DNA of 64,000 nt from Arenicola marina. Taxonomy: Eukaryota; Annelida; Polychaeta; Arenicolidae. The translations under genes were made by a program, and so were the position numbers. Within the stretch, counting starts at the first letter, position 1. Each line of letters begins with the position of its first letter. The stretch covers positions 36,016,254 through 36,080,253 of the forward strand of contig OZ025260.1 in the NCBI GenBank assembly GCA_964019135.1, written 5' to 3'. Below, piece after piece: positions 48,731 to 61,096 of the stretch. The notes beneath the pieces are model-generated. The model was given only the letters and a program-made list of their open reading frames with translations. It searched no databases and was not told the DNA's origin.

Positions 48731-48739
48731 CCCCCCCCC

Positions 48740-50390
48740 AGAAAGGTCTATGGTCTTGAGTTTCAAATGAAACTACATGTAGTTTCAAAATATAACCTTC
48801 TTACAGAGAGAAGTAATGAACCGTTTGGTGTTTTAGGCCAATTTTGCACACATGGCCTTTGTACGCACAATATCAATTAGACCACAAACCTACCCGAAAC
48901 GACTGAATGGAATTAATCAGGAATTTAGAACTTGAGATGTTTTCCCACCCGAAATAATATAATAGAAAAGCAGTGCATAAAACAGAAGGATACATTCCGA
49001 TGGTTAACGGTTAAATAACTGGAGATGTACTGAAGCAACACTTTTTCTAACACAATTAAGAAAAATAAAATGACAATCGGAATAGAGACTGATGAACCTT
49101 GACCTATGAAGAAATTGATACTTACATTGGCGGCAGTCCCTTTTGGCGTAAATCTCTATCCGGGTTCTCCGCCAAAATACCACCGCGGCGGAGAAAGTCT
49201 GCTCTTCCCAATGCGTCCTTGATCCTTGATAGTAGATCCTAGATCGCAGATCCAAGATCCTGGATGTTTGCAATGCTTCTAGCCCCGGAGCGCTGCGTGG
49301 TTCTGTGATGGGGTCACTGGCATGACGGATGATGGCCGATCAGTAGCGACAGTGAAGGCATCCATGCCAACTGATCTGCCGCCTCAGTCTGGCCCCGCCC
49401 CCCGTTTGACATACGTCATAACTGACAGGTGGCATCTTGACCAATCGGCGTTCCGAATTACATACTTGTGCGGTGCATTCCAAGGCATGTTTCGGCTTTC
49501 ACTCGGCGTCGAGGTATTTTAGTAGAGCAGTAGACAAAGTAGATATATGGTGGACGGGAGGGGGGTGGGGGATATGGAGGATGGGACGAGTTTGAAGACC
49601 TGCTGAGTGGTGGACAGGGGGAGAGGGGTGGGGGGGTTGTATTGCATAAGCTACCTTTCGACGACCGGTGACTATATTAAGTAGTCCAAGAGTTTAGTTA
49701 CGTGGGGGTAGGTGATGGGGGGTCAGGGTTTATGTCACAGGCGTGGGATGGGGTGGGGTGAGGGTTGCATCACCTGGATTTTTGCGGTGCCAATGATGAT
49801 GGCGACGTGTTGGCCTATTTGCTCCACAGGTGGCGCTGCTGCCTGTTTCCTCCCCACCCCTTGGCGACTTAAAGGGAACCTCCAGCCTGGCCTCTAACGT
49901 TGCTTTACCGATTTATATAATACCCATTTGTCTATCCTCCAAATTACAACATTTTTCGTCCTATATATAGCTCACAATGAAATTTTGAAGTGACCGCCAG
50001 GCACGATTTCGCAGCCTACCCAGGCGGCAGCCCTTTTTGGAGGTGTGTCCGCGATTGACCAATCAGGAGGCGATACTCTAATTTATTCAAACCGGAAATT
50101 ACGCCTATTGTGTGAGCAAAATAAGAGCGCGTGATCGTCGTTAATATAAAGAGCTGCGATTCTAACTCCATTCATGGCATTGTTGCGGAGTCAATCGTCG
50201 TAAGACGTATATCAATTTGTTTGGATGGTGCTTTTCCATGAAACACTAAGATCACGGTCTACTGCGCGGCTTGGAACTACCGCTGTTCATCATAAATCGC
50301 GGTCCTGATCTCTCTGTCCGCGAGTGATAGCATAAGGCGGTGCCACATGAATAGTCACAATACGCGTCACTGCTCCCGACAAAATGCTCA
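48740..50390. other. Non-coding spacer with possible dispersed repeat
   Basis: No exon could be supported. G-rich sequence is at 49,555-49,770. From about 49,870 to 50,380 the sequence starts AAAGGGAACCTCCAGCC and is unique within this window; it has the feel of a dispersed repeat, but this was not checked. The missing upstream exons of the plus-strand NUP54 gene may lie in this region or further on. Confidence 0.35.
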
Positions 50391-50392
50391 GG

Positions 50393-52430
50393 AGTACGAA
50401 TACTGTCCATAAACTACGAATACTGGTCAGATATTACGAATGCCGGTCAGACACGAATACCGGTCAGACACAGGAATACTGATCAGACACGAATACCGGT
50501 CAGACACAGGAATACGGGTCAGACACGAATACCCGTCAGACACGAATAACGGTCAGACACAGGAATACTGATCAGACACGAATACTGGTCAGACACACTA
50601 ATACTGGTCAGACACGAATACTGGTCAGACACGAATACTGGTCAGACACGAATACTGGTCAGACACGAATTACTGGTCAGGCACACGGTTACTGGTCAGA
50701 CACGAATACCGGTCAGACACAGGAATACTGATCAGACACGAATACCGGTCAGACACAGGAATACTGATCAGACACGAATACCGGTCAGACACAGGAATAC
50801 TGATCAGGCACGAATACTGGTCAGACACACGAATACTGGTCAGACACGAATACTAGTCAGACACGAATACTGGTGAGACACGATTACTGGTCAGACACGA
50901 ATACTGGTCAGACACGAATACTGGTCAGACACGAATACTAGTCAGACACGATTACTGGTCAGACACGAATACCGTCAGACACGAATACCGGTCAGACACA
51001 CGAATACGGGTCAGACACGAATACCGGTCAGACACGAATACTGGTCAGACACACGAATACTGGTCAGACACGAATACCGGTCAGACACGAATACTGGTCA
51101 GACACACGAATACTGGTCAGACACGAATACCGGTCAGACACACGAATACTGGTCAGACACGAATACTGGTCAGACACGAATACTGGTCAGAAACAAATAC
51201 GGGTCAGACACGAATACTGGTCAGACACGAATACTGGTCAGACACGAATACCGGTCAGACACAGGAATACTGATCAGACACGAATACTGTTCAGACACGA
51301 ATACTGTTCAGACACACGAATACTGTTCAGACACGAATACTGTTCAGACACACGAATACTGGTCAGACACGAATACCGGTCAGACACACGAATACGGGTC
51401 AGACACGAATACCGGTCAGACACGAATAACGGTCAGACACAGGAATACTGATCAGACACGAATACTGGTCAGACACGAATACTGGTCAGACACGAATACC
51501 GGTCAGACACACGAATACTGGTCTGACACACTAATACTGGTCAGACACGAATACTGGTCAGACACGAATACTGGTCAGACACGAATACTGGTCAGACACG
51601 AATACTGGTCAGACACGAATACTGGTCAGACACGAATTACTGGTCAGGCACACGGTTACTGGTCAGACACGAATACTGGTCAGACACGAATACTGGTCAG
51701 GCACACGAATACTGGTCAGACACATGAATACTGGTCGGACACACGAATACTGGTCAGACACGAATACTGGTCAGGCACACGAATACTGGTCAGACACATG
51801 AATACTGGTCGGACACACGAATACTGGTCAGACACGAATACTGGTCAGGCACACGAATACTGGTCGGACACGAATACTGGTCAGACACGAATACTGGTCA
51901 GACACGAATACTGGTCAGACACGAATACTAGGCAGACACGAATACTGGTGAGACACGAATACTGGTCAGACACGAATACTGGTCAGACACGAATTACTGG
52001 TCAGACACGATTACTGGTCAGACACGAATACTGGTCAGACACACGAATACTGGTCAGACACACGAATACTTGTCAGACACACGAATACTTGTCAGACACA
52101 CGAATACTGGTCAGACACGATTACTGGTCAGACACACGAATACTGGTCAGACACGATTACTGGTCAGACACGAATACTAGTCAGACACGAATACTGGTCA
52201 GACACAAATACTGGTCAGGCACACGATTACTGGTCAGACACGAATACTGGTCAGACACGAATACTGGTCAGACACGATTACTGGTCAGACACAAATACTG
52301 GTCAGGCACACGATTACTGGTCAGACACGAATACTGGTCAGACACGAATACTGGTCAGACACGATTACTGGTCAGACACGAATACTGGTCAGACACGAAT
52401 ACTGGTCAGACACGAATACTGGCTAGAATC
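50393..52430. repeat. 17-bp minisatellite, about 118 copies
   Basis: The unit is GAATACTGGTCAGACAC, with 18-19-bp forms where CACGA becomes CACACGA and variants CCGGTCAG, CTGATCAG and CGATTACTGG. Blocks of several units repeat, for example near 51,690-51,780 and 51,780-51,850. A 223-codon frame at 51,798-52,469 is an artefact. Confidence 0.95.
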
Positions 52431-53576
52431 TGTGCATACTGTGGCTTGAAGAGACACTTGAGTGATTGATTAATGCTGTAAACTATCACCATTCCTAAGA
52501 TGTAGTTACCACATGGCAAAGATCTAAGCGTTCTTCCCCGCTACGCAGCCAACTGTTATCCAAAACAGAGACTGTGACTTGAGTTGCTTAATTCCACCAG
52601 GCTCGTTCCTGGTAATTGCTTATTCAATTAAAGATTATGAGACAGAAAATGTAATACATAGCGGTCGTAAGGAATGCCAATGATTCTCCTGTTGAATGTC
52701 CACTTTGGCCGGTGCAATGTAACAGTCGTAAGCGCCGAACGTTAAATCCGGAAGCGATGACAAGAGAGGATGGGGGGTCGTCGATAGGGGTGTCGGCAGC
52801 TCGCCCACTGGGGCTTGAGGAATGGGTGGGGTGCCTCTTTGATATCTCGGTGTGACGTCATATCCGCGGCAACGATTGCGTGTCCTCTTTCCGGTGAAAG
52901 GTGGTGCCTTGCTTTGCTAATCACCGCCGGTTGCTATGGGTGATAACTGCATGAAGGGTGGGAGGGTGAAGGGGTGGGGGACTAATTAAGTACGCGGCCT
53001 TCGCTGCCATGCGGAGGCAACGGTGGCACCCCTAGGGTGATGTCGTCATGGTGATTGATTCTGTCGCCGCCACTAATTGAGTCCCAGGAAAACTGAACCG
53101 CATAGACACATAAGGTATTTTCTATGACCAAAGTGGTTTTGTATAGAAAGTGTCTCTCTTGCCTTAGGGTTGTTGGTTTTGCAGCTAATAAGCATGGTAA
53201 GATCATCAGCCTTATTGGGGGAAGGACTGGTTGGAGCTAAAAGGTAGTTGAGTCGAGCATTTGGATTTCAGCGATGTAGCTGTTCTGAGTGACCCAACAA
53301 AACGTTGAGAGTGAATCCAAACCACTCTGCACGTAAAGGACTGTCCTTAGACATAACTAGATTATAACATGTCAGTGCTATATATAATTAAATACCATTT
53401 GCATCTTTCAAACTTACATTTACATTTGACGTTTCAACCCTGCACAATCTGCCTATATGAAACCAATGGAAAGTTGTGTAGGCTGCAATGCATTACTTTT
53501 TATCTTGTTAGCCTTCTCGAAATCGATAATTGAATTCGCGCCTGTAAATGCCAGACGCGAGCAAGTAATGCGTGAG
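52431..53576. other. Spacer between two 17-bp arrays
   Basis: Unique sequence without a supported exon. A CRE-like TGACGTCA occurs at 52,853-52,860. Confidence 0.4.
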
Positions 53577-54075
53577 CTACACCGATACACTGTTTACACC
53601 GATACACTGTTTACACCGATACACTGTTTACATCGATAAACTGTTTACACCGATACACTGTTTACACCGATACACTGTTTACACCGATACACTGTTTACA
53701 CCGATACACTGTTTACACCGATACACTGTTTACATCGATACACTGTTTACACCGATACACTGTTTACACCGATACACTGTTTACACCGATACACTGTTTA
53801 CACCGATACACTGTTTATACCGATACACTGTTTACATCGATACACTGTTTACACCGATACACTGTTTACACCAATACACTGTTTACACCGATACACTGTT
53901 TACACCGATACACTGTTTACACCGATACACTGGTTACACCGATACACTGTTTACACCGATACACTGTTTACATCGATACACTGTTTACACCGATACACTG
54001 TTTACACCGATACACTGTTTACACCGATACACTGTTTACACCGATACACTGTTTGCACCCATACACTGTTTCGCA
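53577..54075. repeat. 17-bp minisatellite, about 29 copies
   Basis: The unit is GATACACTGTTTACACC, a strict 17-bp period (for example 53,584 and 53,601) with few variants (TTTACATC, GGTTACACC). It lies about 480 bases upstream of the first visible NUP54 exon. A 170-codon frame through it is an artefact. Confidence 0.95.
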
Positions 54076-54555
54076 CAGCCATGAAAGAACGACCAGGAGC
54101 TGCATTCCTGAATGCGGTTCCAAAATAAAATACCGGTGGAAATAAATACCCGTGTGTGCATTTTAGCTGTGCGGATGCCTTGGTTGCGGTTTGGGCCACT
54201 ACGAATGCATCATTTAAACTGTTGCAACATTGACATCACCCGTAAAGTTTCTTGCTCCAGATTAACGTCCAGGTACACAGTCGGCCTAAAACACGTGGCT
54301 AATTGGGCATGTAGACTTAGACGCAGATGATCAGGTCGTGGGACGAACCCTGGCACCTGAATCTGGAGCATGTTTCATTATGCCGGGAAGTTTCCTGGCC
54401 CAGGTTAGCTTAATGCGTACAACTGGCCTACAACAAGCATGGCTGCACTGTATCTCATTGCTCTGTATGAAGGTTCCGCAGTCGTCTGTATATGTCGCTT
54501 ATATATGCACACCGCACACCATTGAAGTAATGTCGCGTTTGTTCCGCCTCTGCAG
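54076..54555 (+). other. Intron sequence before the first visible NUP54 exon, with a SINE-like copy
   Basis: From about 54,290 to 54,440 there is an A-box-like GTGGCTAATTGGGCATG, a T-arm-like AGGTCGTGGGACGAACCC, then ATCTGGAGCATGTTTCATT and CCTGGCCCAGGTTAG. The last two motifs match the tail of the SINE at 60,170. The acceptor TTCCGCCTCTGCAG ends at 54,555. Confidence 0.45.
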
Positions 54556-54758
54556 GACGGAGATGGTGCTATTCCTTCAGGAGCGCTCGCCCACGGGATC
54601 CACCCGCCGGATCCCGGCCCTGGATGTCTTCAAGGCGATCCAAGGCAACGCCGGCCTGAAACAGCAACTGGGCACCCACCTGAGCGTGGAAAACATGCTC
54701 CCCAAGACAGGACTGAGCAAGGAACAACTCAAACAGTACCTGGACACGGCGCCCGCCG
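54556..54758 (+). CDS. NUP54: NUP54 internal exon (nucleoporin p54)
   Basis: The exon lies between acceptor CCTCTGCAG and donor GCCG|GTAAGT, 203 bases, phase 2 in and phase 1 out. It encodes 67 full codons including ERSPTGSTRRIPALDVFK and LPKTGLSKEQLKQYLDTAPA. The identification rests on the two downstream exons, which closely match the NUP54 C-terminal region, and on the correct exon order and phase. NUP54 forms the central-channel NUP62-NUP58-NUP54 complex of the nuclear pore. This exon belongs to the alpha/beta to helical region before the coiled coil. Its last 49 bases are the source of the following 59-bp array. The FG-repeat N-terminus and other 5' exons were not found in the window. 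Confidence 0.75.
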
Positions 54759-57700
54759 GTAAGTACACGGACTGAGCGAGGAACAACTCAAACAGTCCCT
54801 GGACGCGGCGCCCGCCGGTAAGTACGCGGACTGAGCGAGGAACAACTCAAACAGTCCCTGGACGCGGCGCCCGCCAGTAAGTACGCGGACTGAGCGAGGA
54901 ACAACTCAAACAGTACCTGGACACGGCGCCCGCCAGTAAGTACGCGGACTGAGCGAGGAACAACTCAAACAGTCCCTGGACGCGGCGCCCGCCGGTAAGT
55001 ACGCGGACTGAGCGAGGAACAACTCAAACAGTCCCTGGACACGGCGCCCGCCGGTAAGTACGCGGACTGAGCGAGGAACAACTCAAACAGTACCTAGACA
55101 CGGCGCCCGCCAGTAAGTACGCGGACTGAGCGAGGAACAACTCAAACAGTCCCTGGACACGGCGCCCGCCGGTAAGTACACGGACTGAGCAAGGAACAAC
55201 TCAAACAGTACCTGGGCACGGCGCCCGCCAGTAAGTACGCGGACTGAGCGAGGAACAACTCAAACAGTACCTGGACACGGCGCCCGCCGGTAAGTACACG
55301 GACTGAGCGAGAAACAACTCAAACAGTACCTAGACACGGCGCCCGCCAGTAAGTACGCGGACTGAGCGAGGAACAACTCAAACAGTCCCAGGACGCGGCG
55401 CCCGCCGGTAAGTACACGGACTGAGCAAGGAACAAGTCAAACAGTACCTGGGCACGGCGCCCGCCAGTAAGTACGCGGACTGAGCGAGGAACAACTCAAA
55501 CAGTACCTGGACACGGCGCCCGCCGGTAAGTACACGGACTGAGCGAGGAACAACTCAAACAGTCCCTGGACGCGGCGCCCGCCGGTAAGTACGCGGACTG
55601 AGCGAGGAACAACTCAAACAGTCCCTGGACACGGCGCCCGCCAGTAAGTACGCGGACTGAGCGAGGAACAACTCAAACAGTCCCTGGACGCGGCGCCCGC
55701 CGGTAAGTACACGGACTGAGCGAGGAACAACTCAAACAGTCCCTGGACACGGCGCCCGCCAGTAAGTACGCGGACTGAGCGAGGAACAACTCAAACAGTC
55801 CCTGGACGCGGCGCCCGCCGGTAAGTACGCGGACTGAGCGAGGAACAACTCAAACAGTCCCTGGACCCGGCGCCCGCCGGTAAGTACACGGACTGAGCGA
55901 GGAACAACTCAAACAGTACCTGGACACGGCGCCCGCCAGTAAGTACGCGGACTGAGCGAGGAACAACTCAAACAGTCCCTGGACGCGGCGCCCGCCGGTA
56001 AGTACACGGACTGAGCGAGGAACAACTCAAACAGTACCTGGACACGGCGCCCGCCGGTAAGTACACGGACTGAGCAAGGAACAACTCAAACAGTCCCTGG
56101 ACGCGGCGCCCGCCGGTAAGTACACGGACTGAGCGAGGAACAACTCAAACAGTACCTGGACACGGCGCCCGCCAGTAAGTACGCGGACTGAGCGAGGAAC
56201 AACTCAAACAGTACCTGGACACGGCGCCCGCCGGTAAGTACACGGACTGAGCAAGGAACAACTCAAACAGTCCCTGGACACGGCGCCCGCCAGTAAGTAC
56301 ACGGACTGAGCAAGGAACAACTCAAACAGTACCTGGACACGGCGCCCGCCTATAAGTACGCGGACTGAGCGAGGAACAACTCAAACAGTACCTGGACACG
56401 GCGCCCGCCGGTAAGTACACGGACTGAGCAAGGAACAACTCAAACAGTACCTGGACACGGCGCCCGCCAGTAAGTACGCGGACTGAGCAAGGAACAACTC
56501 AAACAGTACCTAGACACGGCGCCCGCCAGTAAGTACGCGGACTGAGCGAGGAACAACTCAAACAGTCCCAGGACGCGGCGCCCGCCGGTAAGTACACGGA
56601 CTGAGCAAGGAACAACTCAAACAGTACCTGGGAACGGCGCCCGCCGGTAAGTACGCGGACTGAGCAAGGAACAACTCAAACAGTCCCTGGACGCGGCGCC
56701 CGCCGGTAAATACACGGACTGAGCGAGGAACAACTCAAACAGTCCCTGGACACGGCGCCCGGCGGTAAGTACATGGACTGAGCGAGGAACAACTCAAACA
56801 GTCCCTGGACACGGCGCCCGCCGGTAAGTACACGGACTGAGCAAGGAACAACTCAAACAGTACCTGGACACGGCGCCCGCCAGTAAGTACGCGGACTGAG
56901 CGAGGAACAACTCAAACATTACCTGGACACGACGCCCGCCGGTAAGTACACGGACTGAGCGAGGAACAACACAAACAGTACCTGGACACGGCGCCCGCCG
57001 GTAAGTACACGGACTGAGCGAGGAACAACTCAAACAGTCCCTGGACGCGGCGCCCGCCGGTAAGTACACGGACTGAGCAAGGAACAACTCAAACAGTACC
57101 TAGACACGGCGCCCGCCAGTAAGTACGCGGACTGAGCGAGGAACAACTCAAACAGTCCCAGGACGCGGCGCCCGCCAGTAAGTACACGGACTGAGCAAGG
57201 AACAACTCAAACAGTACCTGGACACGGCGCCCGCCGGTAAGTACGCGAACTGAGCGAGGAACAACTCAAACAGTACCTGGACACGGCGCCCGCCGGTAAG
57301 TACACGGACTGAGCGAGGAACAACTCAAACAGTCCCTGGACACGGCGCCCGCCAGTAAGTACGCGGACTGAGCGAGGAACAACTCAAACAGTCCCTGGAC
57401 ACGGCGCCCGCCGGTAAGTACACGGACCGAGCGAGGAACAACTCAAGCAGTCCCTGGACGCGGCGCCCACCGGTAAGTACACGGACTGAGCGAGGAACAA
57501 CTCAAACAGTCCCTGGACACGGCGCCCGCCGGTACGTACATGGACTGAGCGAGGAACAACTCAAACAGTCCCTGGACGCGGCGCCCGCCGGTAAGTACAC
57601 GGACTGAGCGAGGAACAACTCAAACAGTCCCTGGACACGGCGCCCGCCGGTAAGTACACGGACTGAGCGAGGAACAACTCAAACAGTCCCTGGACGCGCC

Positions 57701-60068
57701 GCCCACCGGTAAGTACACGGACTGAGCGAGGAACAACTCAAACAGTCCCTGGACACGGCGCCCGCCGGTAAGTACATGGACTGAGCGAGGAACAACTCAA
57801 ACAGTCCCTGGACGCGGCGCCCGCCGGTAAGTACACGGACTGAGCGAGGAACAACTCAAACAGTACCTGGACACGGCGCCCGCCGGTAAGTACGCGGACT
57901 GAGCGAGGAACAACTCAAACATTCCCTGGACACGGCGCCCGCCGGTAAGTACACGGACTGAGCAAGGAACAACTCAAACAGTACCTGGACACGGCGCCCG
58001 CCAGTAAGTACGCGGACTGAGCGAGGAACAACTCAAACATTCCCTGGACACGGCGCCCGCCGGTAAGTACACGGACTGAGCGAGGAACAACTCAAACAGT
58101 ACCTGGACACGGCGCCCGCCAGTAAGTACGCGGACTGAGCAAGGAACAACTCAAACAGTACCTGGACACGGCGCCCGCCAGTAAGTACGCGGACTGAGCG
58201 AGGAACAACTCAAACATTCCCTGGACACGGCGCCCGCCGGTAAGTACGCGGACTGAGCGAGGAACAACTCAAACAGTACCTGGACACGGCGCCCGCCGGT
58301 AAGTACGCGGACTGAGCGAGGAACAACTCAAACAGTACCTGGACACGGCGCCCGCCAGTAAGTACGCGGACTGAGCGAGGAACAACTCAAACAGTACCTG
58401 GACACGGCGCCCGCCAGTAAGTACGCGGACTGAGCGAGGAACAACTCAAACAGTACCTGGACACGGCGCCCGCCAGTAAGTACGCGGACTGAGCGAGGAA
58501 CAACTCAAACATTCCCTGGACACGGCGCCCGCCGGTAAGTACACGGATTGAGCGAGGAACAACTCAAACCGTCCCTGGACACGGCGCCCGCCAGTAAGTA
58601 CGCGGACTGAGCGAGGAACAACTCAAACAGTACCTGGACACGGCGCCCGCCAGTAAGTACGCGGACTGAGCGAGGAACAACTCAAACATTCCCTGGACAC
58701 GGCGCCCGCCGGTAAGTACACGGATTGAGCGAGGAACAACTCAAACCGTCCCTGGACACGGCGCCCGCCAGTAAGTACACGGACTGAGCAAGGAACAACT
58801 CAAACAGTACCTGGACACGGCGCCCGCCGGTAAGTACACGGACTGAGCAAGGAACAACTCAAACAGTACCTGGACACGGCGCCCGCCAGTAAGTACGCGG
58901 ACTGAGCAAGGAACAACTCAAACCGTCCCTGGACACGGCGCCCGCCAGTAAGTACGCGGACTGAGCAAGGAACAACTCAAACAGTACCTGGACACGGCGC
59001 CCGCCAGTAAGTACGCGGACTGAGCAAGGAACAACTCAAACAGTCCCTGGACACGGCGCCCGCCGGTAAGTACACTGACTAAGCGAGGAACAACTCAAAC
59101 AGTACCTGGACACGGCGCCCGCCAGTAAGTACACTGACTGAGCAAGGAACAACTCAAACAGTACCTAGACACGGCGCCCGCCGGTAAGTACACGGACTGA
59201 GCGAGGAACAACTCAAACAGTACCTGGACACGGCGCCCGCCGGTAAGTACACGGACTGAGCGAGGAACAACTCAAACAGTACCTAGACACGGCGCCCGCC
59301 GGTAAGTACACGGACTGAGCGAGGAACAACTCAAACAGTACCTGGACACGGCGCCCGCCAGTAAGTACACGGACTGAGCGAGGAACAACTCAAACAGTCC
59401 CTGGACACGGCGCCCGCCAGTAAGTACACTGACTGAGCAAGGAACAACTCAAACAGTACCTAGACACGGCGCCCGCCGGTAAGTACACGGACTGAGTGAG
59501 GAACAACTCAAACAGTACCTGGACACGGCGCCCGCCGGTAAGTACACGGACTGAGCGAGGAACAACTCAAACAGTACCTGGACACGGCGCCCGCCAGTAA
59601 GTACACTGACTGAGCAAGGAACAACTCAAACAGTACCTGGACACGGCGCCCGCCGGTAGGTACACGGACTGAGCGAGGAACAACTCAAACAGTACCTGGA
59701 CACGGCGCCCGCCGGTAAGTACACGGACTGAGCGAGGAACAACTCAAACAGTACCTGGACACGGCGCCCGCCGGTAAGTACACGGACTGAGCGAGGAACA
59801 ACTCAAACAGTACCTGGACACGGCGCCCGCCGGTAAGTACACGGACTGAGCGAGGAACAACTCAAACAGTCCCTGGACGCGGCGCCCGCCAGTAAGTACA
59901 CTGACTGAGCAAGGAACAACTCAAACAGTACCTGGACACGGCGCCCGCCGGTAAGTACACGGACTGAGCGAGGAACAACTCAAACAGTACCTGGACACGG
60001 CGCCCGCCGGTAAGTACACGGACTGAGCAAGGAACAACTCAAACAGTCCCTGGACACGGCGCCCGCGA
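54710..60068. repeat. 59-bp array of duplicated exon end plus 5' splice site, about 91 copies
   Basis: Each unit is about 49 bases of the NUP54 exon end (starting GGACTGAGC, ending GCGCCCGCCG) plus the intron start GTAAGTACAC. The first unit is the real exon-intron junction at 54,758/54,759; the next donor is at 54,818, and the period continues to 60,068. Nearly all units keep GTAAGT, preceded by CCG or CCA. Rare changes are TATAAGT near 56,351, GTACGT near 57,532, GTAAAT near 56,706 and GTAGGT near 59,656; the last unit is degenerate (GAATTAGT). The unit length is not divisible by three, and reading on from the exon meets TGA five codons past the junction (GKYTD then stop). Downstream donors are therefore non-productive. 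Confidence 0.95.
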
Positions 60069-60126
60069 ATTAGTACATATTTAAATATTAACACCCATTG
60101 GTTAAAATCTTCGCCTTTCTTCTACA

Positions 60127-60129
<3 letters not shown>

Positions 60130-60161
<32 letters not shown>
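60130..60161. repeat. ATT trinucleotide microsatellite
   Basis: About ten ATT units in the NUP54 intron, next to the SINE that follows. Confidence 0.9.
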
Positions 60162-60162
<1 letters not shown>

Positions 60163-60169
60163 TGTATTA

Positions 60170-60385
60170 ACACTGGTGTAGTGGTTAGCACAGTAGACCA
60201 CAGATCAATAATTCCTGGGTTCTAATCCTCCCTTGTGCAGTGTTTGGCGGTGATTTGATTCCGGGCCCTGTACTTACCTTATCTAGAGCATGTTAGATCC
60301 ATTCACCCTCCATCGTCCCGAGAGGTTCCTTGGCCCAGTCTATACCCTGTGTGCACAAAAGCAGCCTAAGACTAAGACTAATTTC
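60170..60385 (+). mobile_element. tRNA-derived SINE at the end of a NUP54 intron
   Basis: The head reads TGGTGTAGTGGTTAGCAC (A box) and GGGTTCTAATCC (B box) at tRNA spacing, followed by a tRNA-unrelated body with ATCTAGAGCATGTT and TTCCTTGGCCCAG. It shares body motifs with 54,290-54,440. The end AGCCTAAGACTAAGACTAAT lies within 50 bases of the acceptor at 60,411 and offers good branch-point-like sequence. Confidence 0.6.
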
Positions 60386-60411
60386 CTTTCGCTTCCCTCT
60401 GTCTCCCGCAG

Positions 60412-60419
60412 GTATCGAC
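60412..60419 (+). CDS. NUP54: NUP54 exon start, cut by assembly gap
   Basis: A strong acceptor (pyrimidine tract, CTCCCGCAG) ends at 60,411. Eight bases of exon remain before the gap; in phase 1 they complete Gly and give Ile-Asp after the previous exon (APA-GID). The rest of this exon and the start of the next intron are missing. Confidence 0.55.
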
Positions 60420-60619
60420 NNNNNNNNNNNNNNNNNNNNNNNNNNNNNNNNNNNNNNNNNNNNNNNNNNNNNNNNNNNNNNNNNNNNNNNNNNNNNNNNN
60501 NNNNNNNNNNNNNNNNNNNNNNNNNNNNNNNNNNNNNNNNNNNNNNNNNNNNNNNNNNNNNNNNNNNNNNNNNNNNNNNNNNNNNNNNNNNNNNNNNNNN
60601 NNNNNNNNNNNNNNNNNNN
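60420..60619. other. Assembly gap, 200 N
   Basis: Exactly 200 N, probably a placeholder rather than a measured size. It removes most of one NUP54 exon and part of an intron. The short word TATCG flanks both sides. Confidence 0.99.
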
Positions 60620-60641
60620 TATCGTCATTCGCTTTTTGTAG

Positions 60642-60749
60642 ATAATCGCCTCGGACATTGCCCACCTACAGAGGAACCACACCGAGACACAATCCAAGAT
60701 GGCGGAGTACAAGCGGCGACACCTGGAGTTGGGTCACCGAGTGTTGCAG
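60642..60749 (+). CDS. NUP54: NUP54 exon, start of C-terminal coiled coil
   Basis: Acceptor CTTTTTGTAG and donor CAG|GTAAAA bound 108 bases, 36 codons, phase 0. It encodes DIAHLQRNHTETQSK then MAEYKRRHLELGHRVLQ. This closely matches the helical C-terminal region of animal NUP54, which pairs with NUP62 and NUP58 in the pore channel. It continues in frame into the exon at 62,997. Confidence 0.9.
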
Positions 60750-61096
60750 GTAAAACACAACTTGTTGTTCGTAAAATGTATACTGCAGTTTCATTTAAAT
60801 CACCGGGCCGCAGAGGAACTTTTTTTTTCTATTTATCATAAATTTATTGCGAACCTTAATGTGAATAATTTTGCCTGGAGAGAAATTGCGCAACAAAAAA
60901 CTGGCTGTTTTGCCGGTGCTGTCCTTTCCGCAATATACAATTCATAGTATTCAGTTTGCATCTCCAGTAAATAACAATATGCACAATGTAGACGACATTT
61001 GGAACCGAAGCAGTAATTGCTACCATTGAGCATAATGTACAGAAAAGAAATTGTCAGACGTACTTAATATGATAGCATTGTAATAAAACACTAGGT
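60750..61096 (+). other. 5' part of NUP54 intron
   Basis: AT-rich intron sequence from the donor GTAAAACA to the 27-bp array. No RNA gene or mobile element was recognised. Confidence 0.5.

Noticed and set aside
51798..52469. 223-codon frame with ILVRHEYWSDTN-type repeats
   Set aside because: It is an artefact of the 17-bp minisatellite, broken elsewhere in the same array.
60290..60841. Open frames running through the N gap
   Set aside because: The middle is undetermined sequence, and the flanks are intron and NUP54 exon in a different frame.
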